DNA of 64,000 nt from Caballeronia terrestris (GTDB lineage Bacteria; Pseudomonadota; Gammaproteobacteria; Burkholderiales; Burkholderiaceae). Under the pieces are notes generated by a model that worked only from the letters and a program-made list of their open reading frames with translations, was not told where the DNA came from and did no database searches. The position numbers were made by a program, and so were the translations under genes. The stretch is taken from positions 24,422 to 88,421 of the forward strand of contig NZ_FCOL02000024.1 in the NCBI RefSeq assembly GCF_001544515.1. Direction: 5' to 3'. Of the stretch, positions 44,940-55,916 are shown piece by piece. Position 1 is the stretch's first letter. The number at the start of each line of letters is the position of its first letter.

Positions 44940-45722
44940 GTGAAAGCCATTACCTCGCGGGACAATCCGCTCTACAAGCGCCTGAAGGCGCTCGCCGGTT
45001 CGACCGCGCAGCAGCGCCGCAGCGGCCACGCGCTGCTCGAGGGCCTGCATCTCGCGTCGGCGTATCTCGACGCGGCCGGGCAGCCGGAAACGTGCATCGT
45101 CACCGAAGGCGCGCTCGCACACGAGGAGGCGCGGGCGATCGTCGCGCGGATCGAAGAGAAGCGCGTCCACACGCTGCCCGATGCACTCTTCGGCCAGCTT
45201 TCGAGCGTCGTGCATGGCGTCGGAATGCTGCTGCTCGTCGAGAAAATCGAAACGCCGATACCGGAACGCGTCACGACGACCTGCGTCGTGCTCGACGGCG
45301 TGCAGGACGCGGGCAACGTCGGTTCGATCCTGCGGAGCGCGGCGGCGGCAGGCATCCAGAACGTGTTTTGCGCTCCCGGGACGGCGTACGCGTGGTCGTC
45401 GAAGGTATTGCGCTCCGGGATGGGCGCGCATTTCCTGCTGAATATTTTCGAGGACGCCGAGCCCGCCGATTTGATCGCGCGGCTCGACGTACCGGTCACG
45501 ATCACCGATTCCCACGGCGCAAAGGCGCTCTACGACTGCGACCTGTCGGGCCAGCTCGCGTGGGTGTTCGGCAATGAAGGGGCGGGGGTGTCGCAGGCTT
45601 GGCGCGATGCCGTGACGCATCGCGTGACCATTCCGCAGCCGGGCGGCATGGAATCCCTGAATGTCGCGGCCGCAGCCGCCGTGTGTCTTTTCGAGCAATG
45701 CCGCCAGCAGCGCGGCAAATAG
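44940..45722 (+). CDS. TrmH/SpoU-family RNA 2'-O-methyltransferase
   Basis: A 260-residue SPOUT-class methyltransferase that probably methylates a ribose in rRNA or tRNA. Seen: an N-terminal substrate-binding domain (HALLEGLHLASAYL), then motif 1 LDGVQDAGNVGSILRSA, motif 2 WVFGNEGAGVSQAW and motif 3 PQPGGMESLNVAAAAAVCLF of the knotted SAM-binding domain. The start is GTG 44940, 10 bases after rnhB. RlmB and TsnR-like members look alike, so the target nucleotide is not assigned. Confidence 0.9.
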   Translation: MKAITSRDNPLYKRLKALAGSTAQQRRSGHALLEGLHLASAYLDAAGQPETCIVTEGALAHEEARAIVARIEEKRVHTLPDALFGQLSSVVHGVGMLLLVEKIETPIPERVTTTCVVLDGVQDAGNVGSILRSAAAAGIQNVFCAPGTAYAWSSKVLRSGMGAHFLLNIFEDAEPADLIARLDVPVTITDSHGAKALYDCDLSGQLAWVFGNEGAGVSQAWRDAVTHRVTIPQPGGMESLNVAAAAAVCLFEQCRQQRGK

Positions 45723-45731
45723 GCTCTCGTT

Positions 45732-46550
45732 CTAGTAATACGACGGCCGCTCCAGCTTGATTTCCTGCAGGATGGTCGTCGCGATTTCCTCGATCGACTT
45801 GTGCGTCGAGGAAAGCCATTTTATCCCCTCGCGCTTCATCATCATTTCCGCTTCGTTGATCTCGTAGCGGCAATTCTCCAGCGCCGCGTACTTGCTGCCC
45901 GGCCGCCGCTCGTTGCGGATTTCCGAAAGCCGCTGCGGATCGATCGACAAACCGAACATCTTTTCGCGATGGTCCAGAAGCGGCGTCGGCAGTTTGCCGC
46001 GCTCGAAATCTTCCGGGATCAGCGGGTAATTCGCCGCTTTCACGCCGTATTGCATTGCGAGATAGAGGCTCGTTGGCGTCTTGCCGCTGCGCGAGACGCC
46101 CACCAGGATCACGTCGGCGTCGGTCAGGTTGCGGTTCGACTGGCCGTCGTCGTGGGCGAGCGAAAAATTGATCGCCTCGATGCGGTTCTTGTACTCCTCC
46201 GTATCGGCGTTCTGGTGCACGCGCCCCATCGCGTGCGTCGACTTGATGTCCAGTTCGTGTTCCAGCGGCTCAATGAACGTCTGGAACATGTCGAGCACGA
46301 GCGCATTCGACGCCTTCACGATCTCGTTCGACTGGCTGTTGACCAAGGTCGTGAAGACGATCGGACGCCGCCCGTCGAGCGACACCGCCTCGTTGATCTT
46401 CGCAACCGTCGCATGCGCCTTGTCGCTCGAATCGACGAATGGCACGCGCACGAGCCGGAATTTCTGGTCGAACTGGGAGAGGATCGAGTGCGCGAAGGTT
46501 TCGGCAGTGATCCCGGTACCGTCGGAAACGATGAATACGGATGGCGGCAT
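45732..46550 (-). CDS. ppsR: Pyruvate, water dikinase regulatory protein (PEP synthase kinase/pyrophosphorylase)
   Basis: A 272-residue bifunctional enzyme (DUF299 family) that inactivates PEP synthase by ADP-dependent phosphorylation and reactivates it by Pi-dependent dephosphorylation. Seen: SDGTGITAETFAHSILSQF at the N-terminus and the central P-loop-like GVSRSGKTPTSLYLA, both conserved in the family. It is divergent from ppsA, its target, and convergent with the methyltransferase gene (9 bases between ends). Confidence 0.94.
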   Translation of the reverse strand: MPPSVFIVSDGTGITAETFAHSILSQFDQKFRLVRVPFVDSSDKAHATVAKINEAVSLDGRRPIVFTTLVNSQSNEIVKASNALVLDMFQTFIEPLEHELDIKSTHAMGRVHQNADTEEYKNRIEAINFSLAHDDGQSNRNLTDADVILVGVSRSGKTPTSLYLAMQYGVKAANYPLIPEDFERGKLPTPLLDHREKMFGLSIDPQRLSEIRNERRPGSKYAALENCRYEINEAEMMMKREGIKWLSSTHKSIEEIATTILQEIKLERPSYY

Positions 46551-47006
46551 CGGAAAAAAGGGGAACGAGAGTGGGCGGGCGCGCTCAAATCAATACGCTG
46601 TCCATTGAGTGCGGGCTAAAAGCTTAAGGCTAGGGCGGTGTGCGCCGGCGCACCGTACACGCCAGGAAGACGTCGATTTCACCGTGCTGGGTGCGCTGCC
46701 GAAACATTTTCGAGAGCCAGCACGGTAGAATAGCGGCAACCTGTTTGATAAGCAATTGCGAACAATTTGATAACGAATCTCGTTGATTTTACCGGGATTC
46801 GCGCAGTTTTCCTGCAAATTGTCCTCGATTCGAGCATATTCTGGCCGAATCGGCGCATCGTCTGCCGGACGTTTTTATCCGCGCCGGACTATTTTGCGAT
46901 AGCTCATCAAACAGGTTGTGCAAGATGCGGCACGCGTTTTCAATGAACGCCGCCGCATGAGAGCCCACTTGCATGATCGTGAATTCCATCCACCTTAGGG
47001 GCTTGT
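46551..47006. other. 456-base divergent control region between ppsR and ppsA
   Basis: No gene is supported here. The stretch 46730-46920 is AT-richer than its surroundings and is framed by a pair of 17-bp inverted repeats (separate entry). Possible -10-like elements are TAGAAT near 46726 and TTGATAACGAATCTC near 46770, but no full promoter pair is convincing. It must hold the promoters of both genes. Confidence 0.55.
46738..46918. repeat. Paired 17-bp inverted repeats between ppsR and ppsA
   Basis: CAACCTGTTTGATAAGC at 46738-46754 and GCTCATCAAACAGGTTG at 46902-46918 are inverted copies that match at 16 of 17 positions, the central 13 perfectly. They enclose 147 bases. The arrangement suits two operator sites for a dimeric regulator, possibly with DNA looping, or the ends of a small inserted element. 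No ORF or target duplication is visible. Confidence 0.75.
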
Positions 47007-49424
<2,418 letters not shown>

Positions 49425-49479
49425 GCAGGCAGCTCATGGCGGCCTTTCGATAGCCTTTTCGAGACGGTTGCCGTGCTAT

Positions 49480-49507
49480 AAACACCCCGGATATTCCGGG
49501 GTGTTTT
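49480..49507 (+). terminator. Rho-independent terminator after ppsA
   Basis: A perfect 12-bp inverted repeat AAACACCCCGGA / TCCGGGGTGTTT (49480-49491 and 49495-49506) with a three-base loop ends in four T, 56 bases after the ppsA stop. Confidence 0.85.
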
Positions 49508-49522
49508 CGTTTGGAGACTGGC

Positions 49523-49951
49523 ATGGCCGCAAGCGGACTTTTCTGGTGGATCGCAGCCGGCGCGCTCGTGGTGATGGAGCTGTTCACGGGCACGTTCTAT
49601 CTGCTGATGATCGCGCTCGGTTTCATCGCGGGCGGGCTCGCGCATTGGGCGGGCGCGTCGCTCGCCATCGAACTGGCGGTGGCCGCGCTGGTGGCGCTCG
49701 TCGCGGTTATCGTACTCAGGCGCTCGCGCTTTGGCAGTTGGAAGCGCCGCGATGCCTCGCGCGATGCGGGCGTGAACCTCGACATCGGCGAGACGCTGCA
49801 GGTGAACGAATGGCACGAGGGCCATGCGCGCGCGATGTATCGCGGGGCGGAATGGGACGTCGAACTCGCGCCCGGCGAAACGGAAGGCGCGCGCTGGTAC
49901 CAGATAATGGCGATGCAGGGCAATCGGCTCGTCGTGGCGGCGAAGCGTTGA
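49523..49951 (+). CDS. NfeD-family membrane protein
   Basis: A 142-residue protein with two or three N-terminal membrane helices (about residues 6-26, 28-48 and 50-66) and a soluble C-terminal OB-like beta-barrel (GETLQVNEWHEGHARAMYRG onwards), the layout of short NfeD (YbbK-partner) proteins. It lies 18 bases before the SPFH-domain gene, and NfeD/stomatin pairs are conserved widely; they are thought to act in membrane microdomains and protein quality control. GGAG at 49513-49516 supports ATG 49523. Confidence 0.88.
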   Translation: MAASGLFWWIAAGALVVMELFTGTFYLLMIALGFIAGGLAHWAGASLAIELAVAALVALVAVIVLRRSRFGSWKRRDASRDAGVNLDIGETLQVNEWHEGHARAMYRGAEWDVELAPGETEGARWYQIMAMQGNRLVVAAKR

Positions 49952-49969
49952 TAACAAAGGAGTGAAGAG

Positions 49970-50905
49970 ATGGATGTAACTATCGTCGGGGCAATCCTGC
50001 TGGTGATCGTGATCGTGATCGCCGCGCAGACCATCAAGATCGTGCCGCAGCAGCACGCGTGGGTCCTGGAGCGGCTCGGCCGCTATCACACGACACTCAC
50101 GCCCGGCCTCACGATCGTGCTGCCGTTCATCGATCGCGTGGCCTACAAGCATGTGCTCAAGGAGATTCCGCTCGAAGTGCCGAGCCAGGTCTGTATCACG
50201 CGTGACAACACGCAGTTGCAGGTCGATGGCGTGCTTTACTTCCAGGTCACCGACGCGATGAAGGCGTCGTATGGATCGAGCAATTTCGTCTACGCGATCA
50301 CGCAGTTGTCGCAGACCACGCTGCGCTCGGTGATCGGCAAGCTTGAACTCGACAAGACGTTCGAGGAACGCGACTACATCAACCACAGCATCGTGACGGC
50401 GCTCGACGAAGCGGCGTCGAACTGGGGCGTGAAGGTGCTGCGCTACGAAATCAAGGATCTGACGCCGCCGAAGGAAATCCTCCACGCGATGCAGGCGCAG
50501 ATCACCGCCGAGCGTGAGAAGCGCGCGGTGATCGCGGCATCGGAAGGGCGCAAGCAGGAGCAGATCAATCTCGCGTGGGGCGCGCGCGAGGCGGCGATCC
50601 ATAAGTCGGAAGGCGAGCGGCAGGCGGCGATCAATCAGGCGCAGGGACAGGCGTCGGCGATTCTGGCTGTTGCCGAGGCGAACGCGCAGGCAATCGCGAA
50701 GGTCGGCGCGGCGATCCAGAGCGGCGGCGGGATGGAGGCGGTGAACCTGAAGATCGCGGAGCAGTATGTCGGCGCTTTCGGCAACATCGCGAAACAGGGC
50801 AACACGCTGATCGTGCCGGGCAATCTGTCGGACATGGGATCGATGATCGCGTCGGCGCTGGCGATCGTGAAGGGCGACGCCGGCGGCGTCATCCGCAAGA
50901 GCTGA
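49970..50905 (+). CDS. SPFH/Band 7 (stomatin-like) protein, QmcA type
   Basis: A 311-residue membrane-anchored scaffold protein. Seen: an N-terminal membrane helix (VGAILLVIVIVIAAQTI), the SPFH domain starting IVPQQHAWVLERLGRYH and including FIDRVAYKHVLKEIPLEVP, and a Glu/Ala-rich coiled coil (ITAEREKRAVIAASEGRKQE) that drives oligomerisation. An AAAGGAG ribosome site lies at 49957-49963. It pairs with the NfeD gene just upstream. E. coli QmcA associates with FtsH and lipid domains; the same is inferred here. Confidence 0.9.
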   Translation: MDVTIVGAILLVIVIVIAAQTIKIVPQQHAWVLERLGRYHTTLTPGLTIVLPFIDRVAYKHVLKEIPLEVPSQVCITRDNTQLQVDGVLYFQVTDAMKASYGSSNFVYAITQLSQTTLRSVIGKLELDKTFEERDYINHSIVTALDEAASNWGVKVLRYEIKDLTPPKEILHAMQAQITAEREKRAVIAASEGRKQEQINLAWGAREAAIHKSEGERQAAINQAQGQASAILAVAEANAQAIAKVGAAIQSGGGMEAVNLKIAEQYVGAFGNIAKQGNTLIVPGNLSDMGSMIASALAIVKGDAGGVIRKS

Positions 50906-50921
50906 AGAAGCTTCAAAAGAC

Positions 50922-50958
50922 AACGGGGCGTTGACTCAAGCAGTCAACGCCCCGTTTT
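50922..50958. terminator. Bidirectional terminator between the stomatin-like gene and smpB
   Basis: A perfect 15-bp inverted repeat (50922-50936 AACGGGGCGTTGACT with 50942-50956) lies between convergent genes, with TTTT after it on the plus strand and TCTTTTGAAG after it on the minus strand. Confidence 0.85.
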
Positions 50959-50975
50959 CATTGCCAACGCAATGG

Positions 50976-51425
50976 TTACTTCGTCGCGCCGCGCATGATG
51001 CGCGCCTTTTCGCGTTCCCAGTCGCGTTTCTTTTCGGTTTCGCGCTTGTCGTGCATCTTCTTGCCCTTGGCGAGGCCGATCTCGCATTTCACGCGGCCGC
51101 CTTTGTAATGAAGATTGAGCGGCACGAGCGTATGGCCGCGCTGCTCGACCTTGCTGATGAGCTTCGAAATCTCTTCCGCATGCAGCAGGAGCTTGCGCGT
51201 GCGCACCGGATCGGGATTGATGTGCGTCGACGCTTCCGGCAGCGGGCTGATGTGCGCGCCGATCAGATACAGCGCGCCGTCGCGGATCATGACGTAGCCT
51301 TCCTTGATCTGCGTGCGGCCGGCTCGGATGGCCTTGACTTCCCACCCTTCGAGCACGAGCCCGGCCTCATAGCGGTCTTCGATGAAATAATCGAAGAAGG
51401 CTTTTCTGTTGTCTATGATGCTCAT
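50976..51425 (-). CDS. smpB: SsrA-binding protein SmpB
   Basis: A 149-residue RNA-binding protein of trans-translation that brings tmRNA to stalled ribosomes. Seen: DNRKAFFDYFIEDRYEAGLVL, WEVKAIRAGRTQIKEGYV, GAHISPLPEASTHINPDP and a basic C-terminal tail (KKMHDKRETEKKRDWEREKA) that occupies the mRNA channel. The ssrA gene itself is not in the window. It is divergent from ratA with 134 bases between. Confidence 0.95.
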   Translation of the reverse strand: MSIIDNRKAFFDYFIEDRYEAGLVLEGWEVKAIRAGRTQIKEGYVMIRDGALYLIGAHISPLPEASTHINPDPVRTRKLLLHAEEISKLISKVEQRGHTLVPLNLHYKGGRVKCEIGLAKGKKMHDKRETEKKRDWEREKARIMRGATK

Positions 51426-51559
51426 GAATGGAAAGTGCCCAACTCGTTTAAAATCCTGATTTTAGCAGCGCGGCGTCGAACGGAGCCCAAGGCCCCGCCC
51501 GATAAGGTCTGAAGAAGCGGCCGCGATGCTTCCCACTCTTGCCACATGTTGCGCCCTTT

Positions 51560-51997
51560 ATGGCAGATGTTCAGAAAACCGTTTTGATCCGCCATTCGGC
51601 GGAGCAGATGTTCGACCTCGTCACCGACGTTGCCGACTACCCCAATTTCCTGCCGTGGTGCGGCGGCGTCGAGATTCGCCGCCAGGACGAGACCGGCATG
51701 GAAGCCAAGATCGACATCAGCTTCAAGGGAATCAAGCAGCATTTCGCGACGCGCAACACGCAAAAGCGGCCGACCAGTATCGATATGGAGTTCATGGACG
51801 GTCCTTTCAAGAAGTTCACCGGCTACTGGCGCTTCACGCCGCTTCGGGCCGATGCCTGCAAGATCGAATTTGCGCTGCATTACGAATTTTCCAACATCAT
51901 CCTGGAGAAGCTCATCGGGCCGGTGTTCAGCCATATCGCGAACACGTTCGTCGATTCGTTCGTCAAGCGCGCGGACCAGAAGTACGGGAAGGCATGA
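51560..51997 (+). CDS. ratA: RatA-like START/COQ10 domain protein
   Basis: A 145-residue protein of the SRPBCC (START-like) superfamily. Seen: VLIRHSAEQMFDLVTDVADYPNFLPWCGG, the family's N-terminal signature, and a C-terminal amphipathic helix (NIILEKLIGPVFSHIANTFV). Coq10 homologues bind ubiquinone and aid respiration; E. coli RatA was also reported to block 70S ribosome association. The first function is the more likely general role. It overlaps rnfH by four bases and faces away from smpB, the usual arrangement. Confidence 0.88.
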   Translation: MADVQKTVLIRHSAEQMFDLVTDVADYPNFLPWCGGVEIRRQDETGMEAKIDISFKGIKQHFATRNTQKRPTSIDMEFMDGPFKKFTGYWRFTPLRADACKIEFALHYEFSNIILEKLIGPVFSHIANTFVDSFVKRADQKYGKA

Positions 51998-52323
51998 GCA
52001 TGCGGATCGAAGTATGTTACGGCTTGCCCGAGGGGCAGAGTTTTCTTGCGACGATCGATCTGTCCGACGGCGCGACCGTGCGGCAGGCCATCGATGCGAG
52101 CGGTGTTTTGCAGCGCCATCCGGAAATCGATGTCGATGCGCAGAAAGTGGGCGTGTACGGCAAGATCAGTCCGCTCGGCGCAGTGCTTGCAAATCACGAT
52201 CGTGTAGAGATTTACCGGCCGCTGAAGGTCGATCCGAAGATGGCGCGTCAGCGGCGCGTCGAGAAGACTCGCAGGGCAGGGTCGATCGAGGGCAGGAAGT
52301 GGCAGAACAAGGATTCGCGGTAG
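51994..52323 (+). CDS. rnfH: RnfH family ubiquitin-fold protein
   Basis: A 109-residue protein of the RnfH/YfjF family with a ubiquitin-like beta-grasp fold. Seen: RIEVCYGLPEGQSFLATIDL, GATVRQAIDASGVLQRHPEI, VGVYGKISPLGAVLANHDRV and EIYRPLKVDPKMARQRRVEK, with a basic tail. The start ATG 51994 overlaps the ratA stop (ATGA). The function is not established; the ratA-rnfH pair is highly conserved. Confidence 0.9.
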   Translation: MSMRIEVCYGLPEGQSFLATIDLSDGATVRQAIDASGVLQRHPEIDVDAQKVGVYGKISPLGAVLANHDRVEIYRPLKVDPKMARQRRVEKTRRAGSIEGRKWQNKDSR

Positions 52324-52329
52324 ATTAAT

Positions 52330-52371
52330 GACAAAAGGCCGTTCCAGTTGACTGGAACGGCCTTTTGTCTT
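52330..52371. terminator. Bidirectional terminator between rnfH and tex
   Basis: A perfect 19-bp inverted repeat (52330-52348 and 52351-52369, arms ACAAAAGGCCGTTCCAGT and complement) sits between convergent genes, with the T-run inside the arms as usual for short-loop bidirectional terminators. Confidence 0.88.
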
Positions 52372-52388
52372 GTCCGAAGCGTGTCGCG

Positions 52389-54746
52389 CTATCGCTTGAG
52401 TTTCGCGAAAGCCGCCGCCATCGCGCCGGACGGCTCCGTCTCGCGACGGCCGCTATTGCCACGCACGTCGCGATTGCCGCCGCCGCCACCGCCACGCCTG
52501 TCCTGAGCGCCGCGCTGCGAGCCGCCCGTCGCTCCACCCGCCGAGCCCGCAGCGGCGAAGTCGTCGTCGAGACGCATCGTCAGCGCGATACGCTGGCGTT
52601 TCACGTCGGTCTCCACCACCTTGACCTTCACGACTTGCCCTGCCTTCACGACTTCGTGCGGGTCCTTGATGAACTTGGTCGACATCGCCGAGACGTGCAC
52701 GAGCCCGTCCTGATGCACGCCGATATCGACGAACGCGCCGAACGCCGCCACGTTCGTCACGACGCCTTCCAGCACCATGCCCGGCGTGAGGTCCGAGATT
52801 TTCTCGACGCCTTCGCGGAACGTCGCCGTCTTGAATTCGGGACGCGGATCGCGGCCCGGCTTCTCCAACTCGGAGAGAATGTCGCGCACGGTCGGAAGAC
52901 CGAAGCGATCGTCGACAAATTCCGCCGGCGACAGGCCCGAGAGCGCCTCGCGCTTGCCGAGCACATCGGCGACGTGCTTGTTGATCTTCGCGAGAATCCG
53001 CTCGACGACCGGATACGCCTCCGGGTGCACCGACGAGCGGTCGAGCGGATTGCTGCCGTTGTTGATGCGCAAGAAGCCGGCGGCCTGCTCGAACGTTTTA
53101 TCGCCGAGACGCGGCACCTTTTTCAGATGCTCGCGCGACGGGAACGGCCCGTTCGCGTCGCGAAACTCGACGATATTGCGCGCGAGCGTCGCGTTGAGCC
53201 CCGACACGCGGGCGAGCAGGGCGACCGACGCCGTATTCGCATCGACGCCGACCGCGTTCACGCAATCCTCGACGACCGCATCGAGCGAGCGCGCGAGTTC
53301 GCGCTGGTTCACGTCATGCTGATACTGGCCGACGCCGATCGCCTTCGGATCGATCTTGACGAGTTCGGCGAGCGGGTCCTGCAGACGCCGCGCGATCGAT
53401 ACGGCACCGCGCAGCGTCACGTCGAGGTCGGGAAACTCTTTCGCGGCTAGCTCGGACGCCGAATACACCGACGCACCCGCTTCCGACACCACGATCTTCT
53501 GCAGCTTCAGCTCCGGATGCTTCGCGATGAGTTCGCTCGCGAGCTTGTCGGTTTCGCGCGATGCGGTGCCGTTGCCGATACTGATCAGTTCCGCTTGCGT
53601 CTGCGCGGCGATGCGCGCGAGCTTCGCGAGCGAGCCGTCCCAGTCGCGGCGCGGCTCGTGCGGGTAGATGGTATCGGTGGCGAGCACCTTGCCCGTCCGA
53701 TCGACCACCGCGACTTTCACGCCCGTGCGCAGGCCCGGATCGAGTCCGATCACGGCTTTCGGGCCGGCGGGAGCCGCGAGCAGCAGGTCCTTGAGGTTGC
53801 GCGCGAACACGCGGATCGCCTCGGCTTCGGCTTCTTCGCGCAATTGCGTCAACAGATCGTTTTCGATGCTCGGCTGCACCTTTACGCGCCAGCACCAGCG
53901 GCAGACGTCGGAAAGCCACTTGTCGGCCGGACGCCCCTGATTCGCGATGCCGAAATGATGCGCGATCATCGCTTCGCCCGGATGCGGCACTTGCGCGTCG
54001 AGTTCGTCGCCCAAGCCCAGCTTGACCATCAGCACGCCGGCATTGCGTCCGCGAAAGAGCGCGAGCGCGCGGTGCGACGGCACGGTGCGAATCGTCTCGC
54101 TGTACTCGTAGTAATCGCGGAACTTCTCGCCTTCTTCGCTCTGTTTTCCATCGACCACCGTCGACATCACGCGGCCTTGGTTGAACAGGTAGTCGCGCAG
54201 CCGGCCGAGGATTTCCGCCGTCTCGCCGAACTGCTCGGAGAGAATGTCGCGGGCGCCGTCGAGCGCGGCCTTTACATCCGCGACGCCTTTCTCGGCATCG
54301 ACGAACTTCGCGGCTTCGGCTTGCGGATCGAGCTTCGGATCGGCGAGGAGCGCCTGTGCGAGCGGCTCGAGCCCGGCTTCGCGGGCGATCTGCGCGCGCG
54401 TGCGGCGCTTTGGCTTGTAGGGGAGATAGAGGTCTTCGAGGACCTGCTTGCTGTCGGCGCCTTCGATAGCGGCGCGCAGTTCGCCGGTGAGCTTGCCCTG
54501 CTCGTCGATGCTGTGAAGGATCGACGCGCGGCGGTCTTCGAGCTCGCGCAGATACAGGAGCCGTTCTTCGAGATTGCGCAGTTGCGTATCGTCGAGATTG
54601 CCGGTCACTTCCTTGCGATACCGGGCGATGAACGGAACGGTTGAGCCTTCATCGAGGAGTTGCACGGCCGCGGCGACCTGACGCGGCTGAACGGTCAACT
54701 CGCTGGCGATGCGCTGGACGATCTTGAGTGCTACGGTTTCCGTCAT
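52389..54746 (-). CDS. tex: Tex-family transcription accessory / RNA-binding protein
   Basis: A 785-residue nucleic-acid-binding protein related to eukaryotic Spt6. Seen: the N-terminal helical region with VPFIARYRKEVTGNLDD, the YqgF/RuvC-like domain (VIGLDPGLRTGVKVAVVD), helix-hairpin-helix motifs (GLNATLARNIVEFRDANGPF), an S1 RNA-binding domain (VLEGVVTNVAAFGAFVDIGV) and a Gly/Arg-rich tail of about 50 residues. ATG 54746 (MTETVALKIVQ) is chosen from family starts; ATG 54773 would add nine residues, and there is no clear ribosome site for either. Confidence 0.93.
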   Translation of the reverse strand: MTETVALKIVQRIASELTVQPRQVAAAVQLLDEGSTVPFIARYRKEVTGNLDDTQLRNLEERLLYLRELEDRRASILHSIDEQGKLTGELRAAIEGADSKQVLEDLYLPYKPKRRTRAQIAREAGLEPLAQALLADPKLDPQAEAAKFVDAEKGVADVKAALDGARDILSEQFGETAEILGRLRDYLFNQGRVMSTVVDGKQSEEGEKFRDYYEYSETIRTVPSHRALALFRGRNAGVLMVKLGLGDELDAQVPHPGEAMIAHHFGIANQGRPADKWLSDVCRWCWRVKVQPSIENDLLTQLREEAEAEAIRVFARNLKDLLLAAPAGPKAVIGLDPGLRTGVKVAVVDRTGKVLATDTIYPHEPRRDWDGSLAKLARIAAQTQAELISIGNGTASRETDKLASELIAKHPELKLQKIVVSEAGASVYSASELAAKEFPDLDVTLRGAVSIARRLQDPLAELVKIDPKAIGVGQYQHDVNQRELARSLDAVVEDCVNAVGVDANTASVALLARVSGLNATLARNIVEFRDANGPFPSREHLKKVPRLGDKTFEQAAGFLRINNGSNPLDRSSVHPEAYPVVERILAKINKHVADVLGKREALSGLSPAEFVDDRFGLPTVRDILSELEKPGRDPRPEFKTATFREGVEKISDLTPGMVLEGVVTNVAAFGAFVDIGVHQDGLVHVSAMSTKFIKDPHEVVKAGQVVKVKVVETDVKRQRIALTMRLDDDFAAAGSAGGATGGSQRGAQDRRGGGGGGNRDVRGNSGRRETEPSGAMAAAFAKLKR

Positions 54747-54941
54747 GGGTTTCTGCACTGCCTGCTGGCTCATCAAGGGCGTTGGCGTCGCGCGATCCGG
54801 ACTCGCGCGGGAGCGCGCGAGTATTGAGGGCGCGAGCACGTCGGCCGGGTTGGTGAAGCGGGGCATTTTGCCATAAATGCCGGGGCGCTCCGGCGCGCGG
54901 TGATAGAATTTCGGGATCGTTCAAGCTGCTTGCCCATCACG

Positions 54942-55841
54942 TTGCCGACCTCCCGCCTTAACCACGTCCTGCCGAGCGCATCGTCCGCGAGCGCGTCGAA
55001 AACCGCCGTCGCTTTGTCTTCGGGTTCGTTTCCTCACGTGCATGTCGGTTCCCCGTGGCGGGTGGTGGCGCTGGCTGTATCGGCGGTGCTCTTGATGTCG
55101 TCGCAGGCGGTGTCGGCGCAAACGCCCAAGCCGATCGACGCCACCACGTCGGTCACCGCGAAGCCGCTCGGCGATGCTGTCGATGCCCCTGTCGAGAACG
55201 AGTTTGCGCAACGGCAGAAAGTACTGAGCCTCCGCAGCGAGGAAAACAACTACCGGTATGGCGTCGCGCAGCACAACTGCTATAGCACGTTTTTCGTGAA
55301 TCACTGTCTCAACAAGGCGCGCGACGAAATGCGCTTCGAGCGCCAAGACATTCGAAAGCAGCAGCTCGCGCTCGACGACGAACAGCGCGCCCAGCACGCG
55401 AGCGAACGCGACCAGCAGACGGCGATCAAGCGCGCGCAATACGAGGCGGAAGCGCCGCAGCGCGCCACGAACGAGAAGGCGAACGAGACATCGTTTGCCG
55501 AGAAGCAGCGTCAGAGCGATCTGGCGGCGGCGCAGCGCAACGCCGAGGCGCCGCAGCGCGCCGCGAACGAAGCCGCGTACCAGAAGAAGCAGGCCGACTA
55601 CCAGAAGCAGCTCGACGATGCGCGCGCCCGCGGCGCGCAGGACGCGCGCGATCGCGATGACAAGGCGCAGCGCTACGAGGAAAAGCAGCGCCAGGCGGCT
55701 CTGCACCAGGCGGAAGTCGAAGCGCGCCAGAAAGAGGCTGCGGCGAAACAGCAGCAGCGCGCGCTCGAGGCCCAGCAGGAACAGCAGCGTCAGCAGCAGC
55801 AGATCAAACAGCAACAACAGCAACAGCAGCAGAACAAGTAG
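54942..55841 (+). CDS. Secreted or periplasmic Gln-rich coiled-coil protein of unknown function
   Basis: About 300 residues. A hydrophobic signal-like segment (VVALAVSAVLLMSSQAVSAQ) is followed by a short linker, a conserved-looking NCYSTFFVNHCLNKARDEM with two cysteines 9 apart, and then a long charged, Ala/Gln/Arg-rich coiled coil ending in a run of glutamines built from CAG/CAA codons. No domain is recognised. The start is uncertain: GTG 54900, TTG 54942 and GTG 55038 are all in frame; a TAGAAT element at 54904-54909, if it is a -10 box, would exclude 54900. The gene is divergent from tex. Confidence 0.7.
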   Translation: MPTSRLNHVLPSASSASASKTAVALSSGSFPHVHVGSPWRVVALAVSAVLLMSSQAVSAQTPKPIDATTSVTAKPLGDAVDAPVENEFAQRQKVLSLRSEENNYRYGVAQHNCYSTFFVNHCLNKARDEMRFERQDIRKQQLALDDEQRAQHASERDQQTAIKRAQYEAEAPQRATNEKANETSFAEKQRQSDLAAAQRNAEAPQRAANEAAYQKKQADYQKQLDDARARGAQDARDRDDKAQRYEEKQRQAALHQAEVEARQKEAAAKQQQRALEAQQEQQRQQQQIKQQQQQQQQNK

Positions 55842-55916
55842 CACCTTCGAGCCGGACAGCAACCTCGGGCGATGCCGTTTTCGACGCGGCGCCGCGCGTA
55901 GTGTGAGGAGGCGAGC

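Noticed and set aside
46738..46918. Insertion sequence or MITE between ppsR and ppsA
   Set aside because: No target-site duplication or terminal motif of a known family is visible, so it is reported only as an inverted-repeat pair.
54900..54942. GTG at 54900 as the start of the Gln-rich protein
   Set aside because: A TAGAAT element at 54904-54909 would lie inside the coding region if it is the -10 box. Kept only as an alternative.
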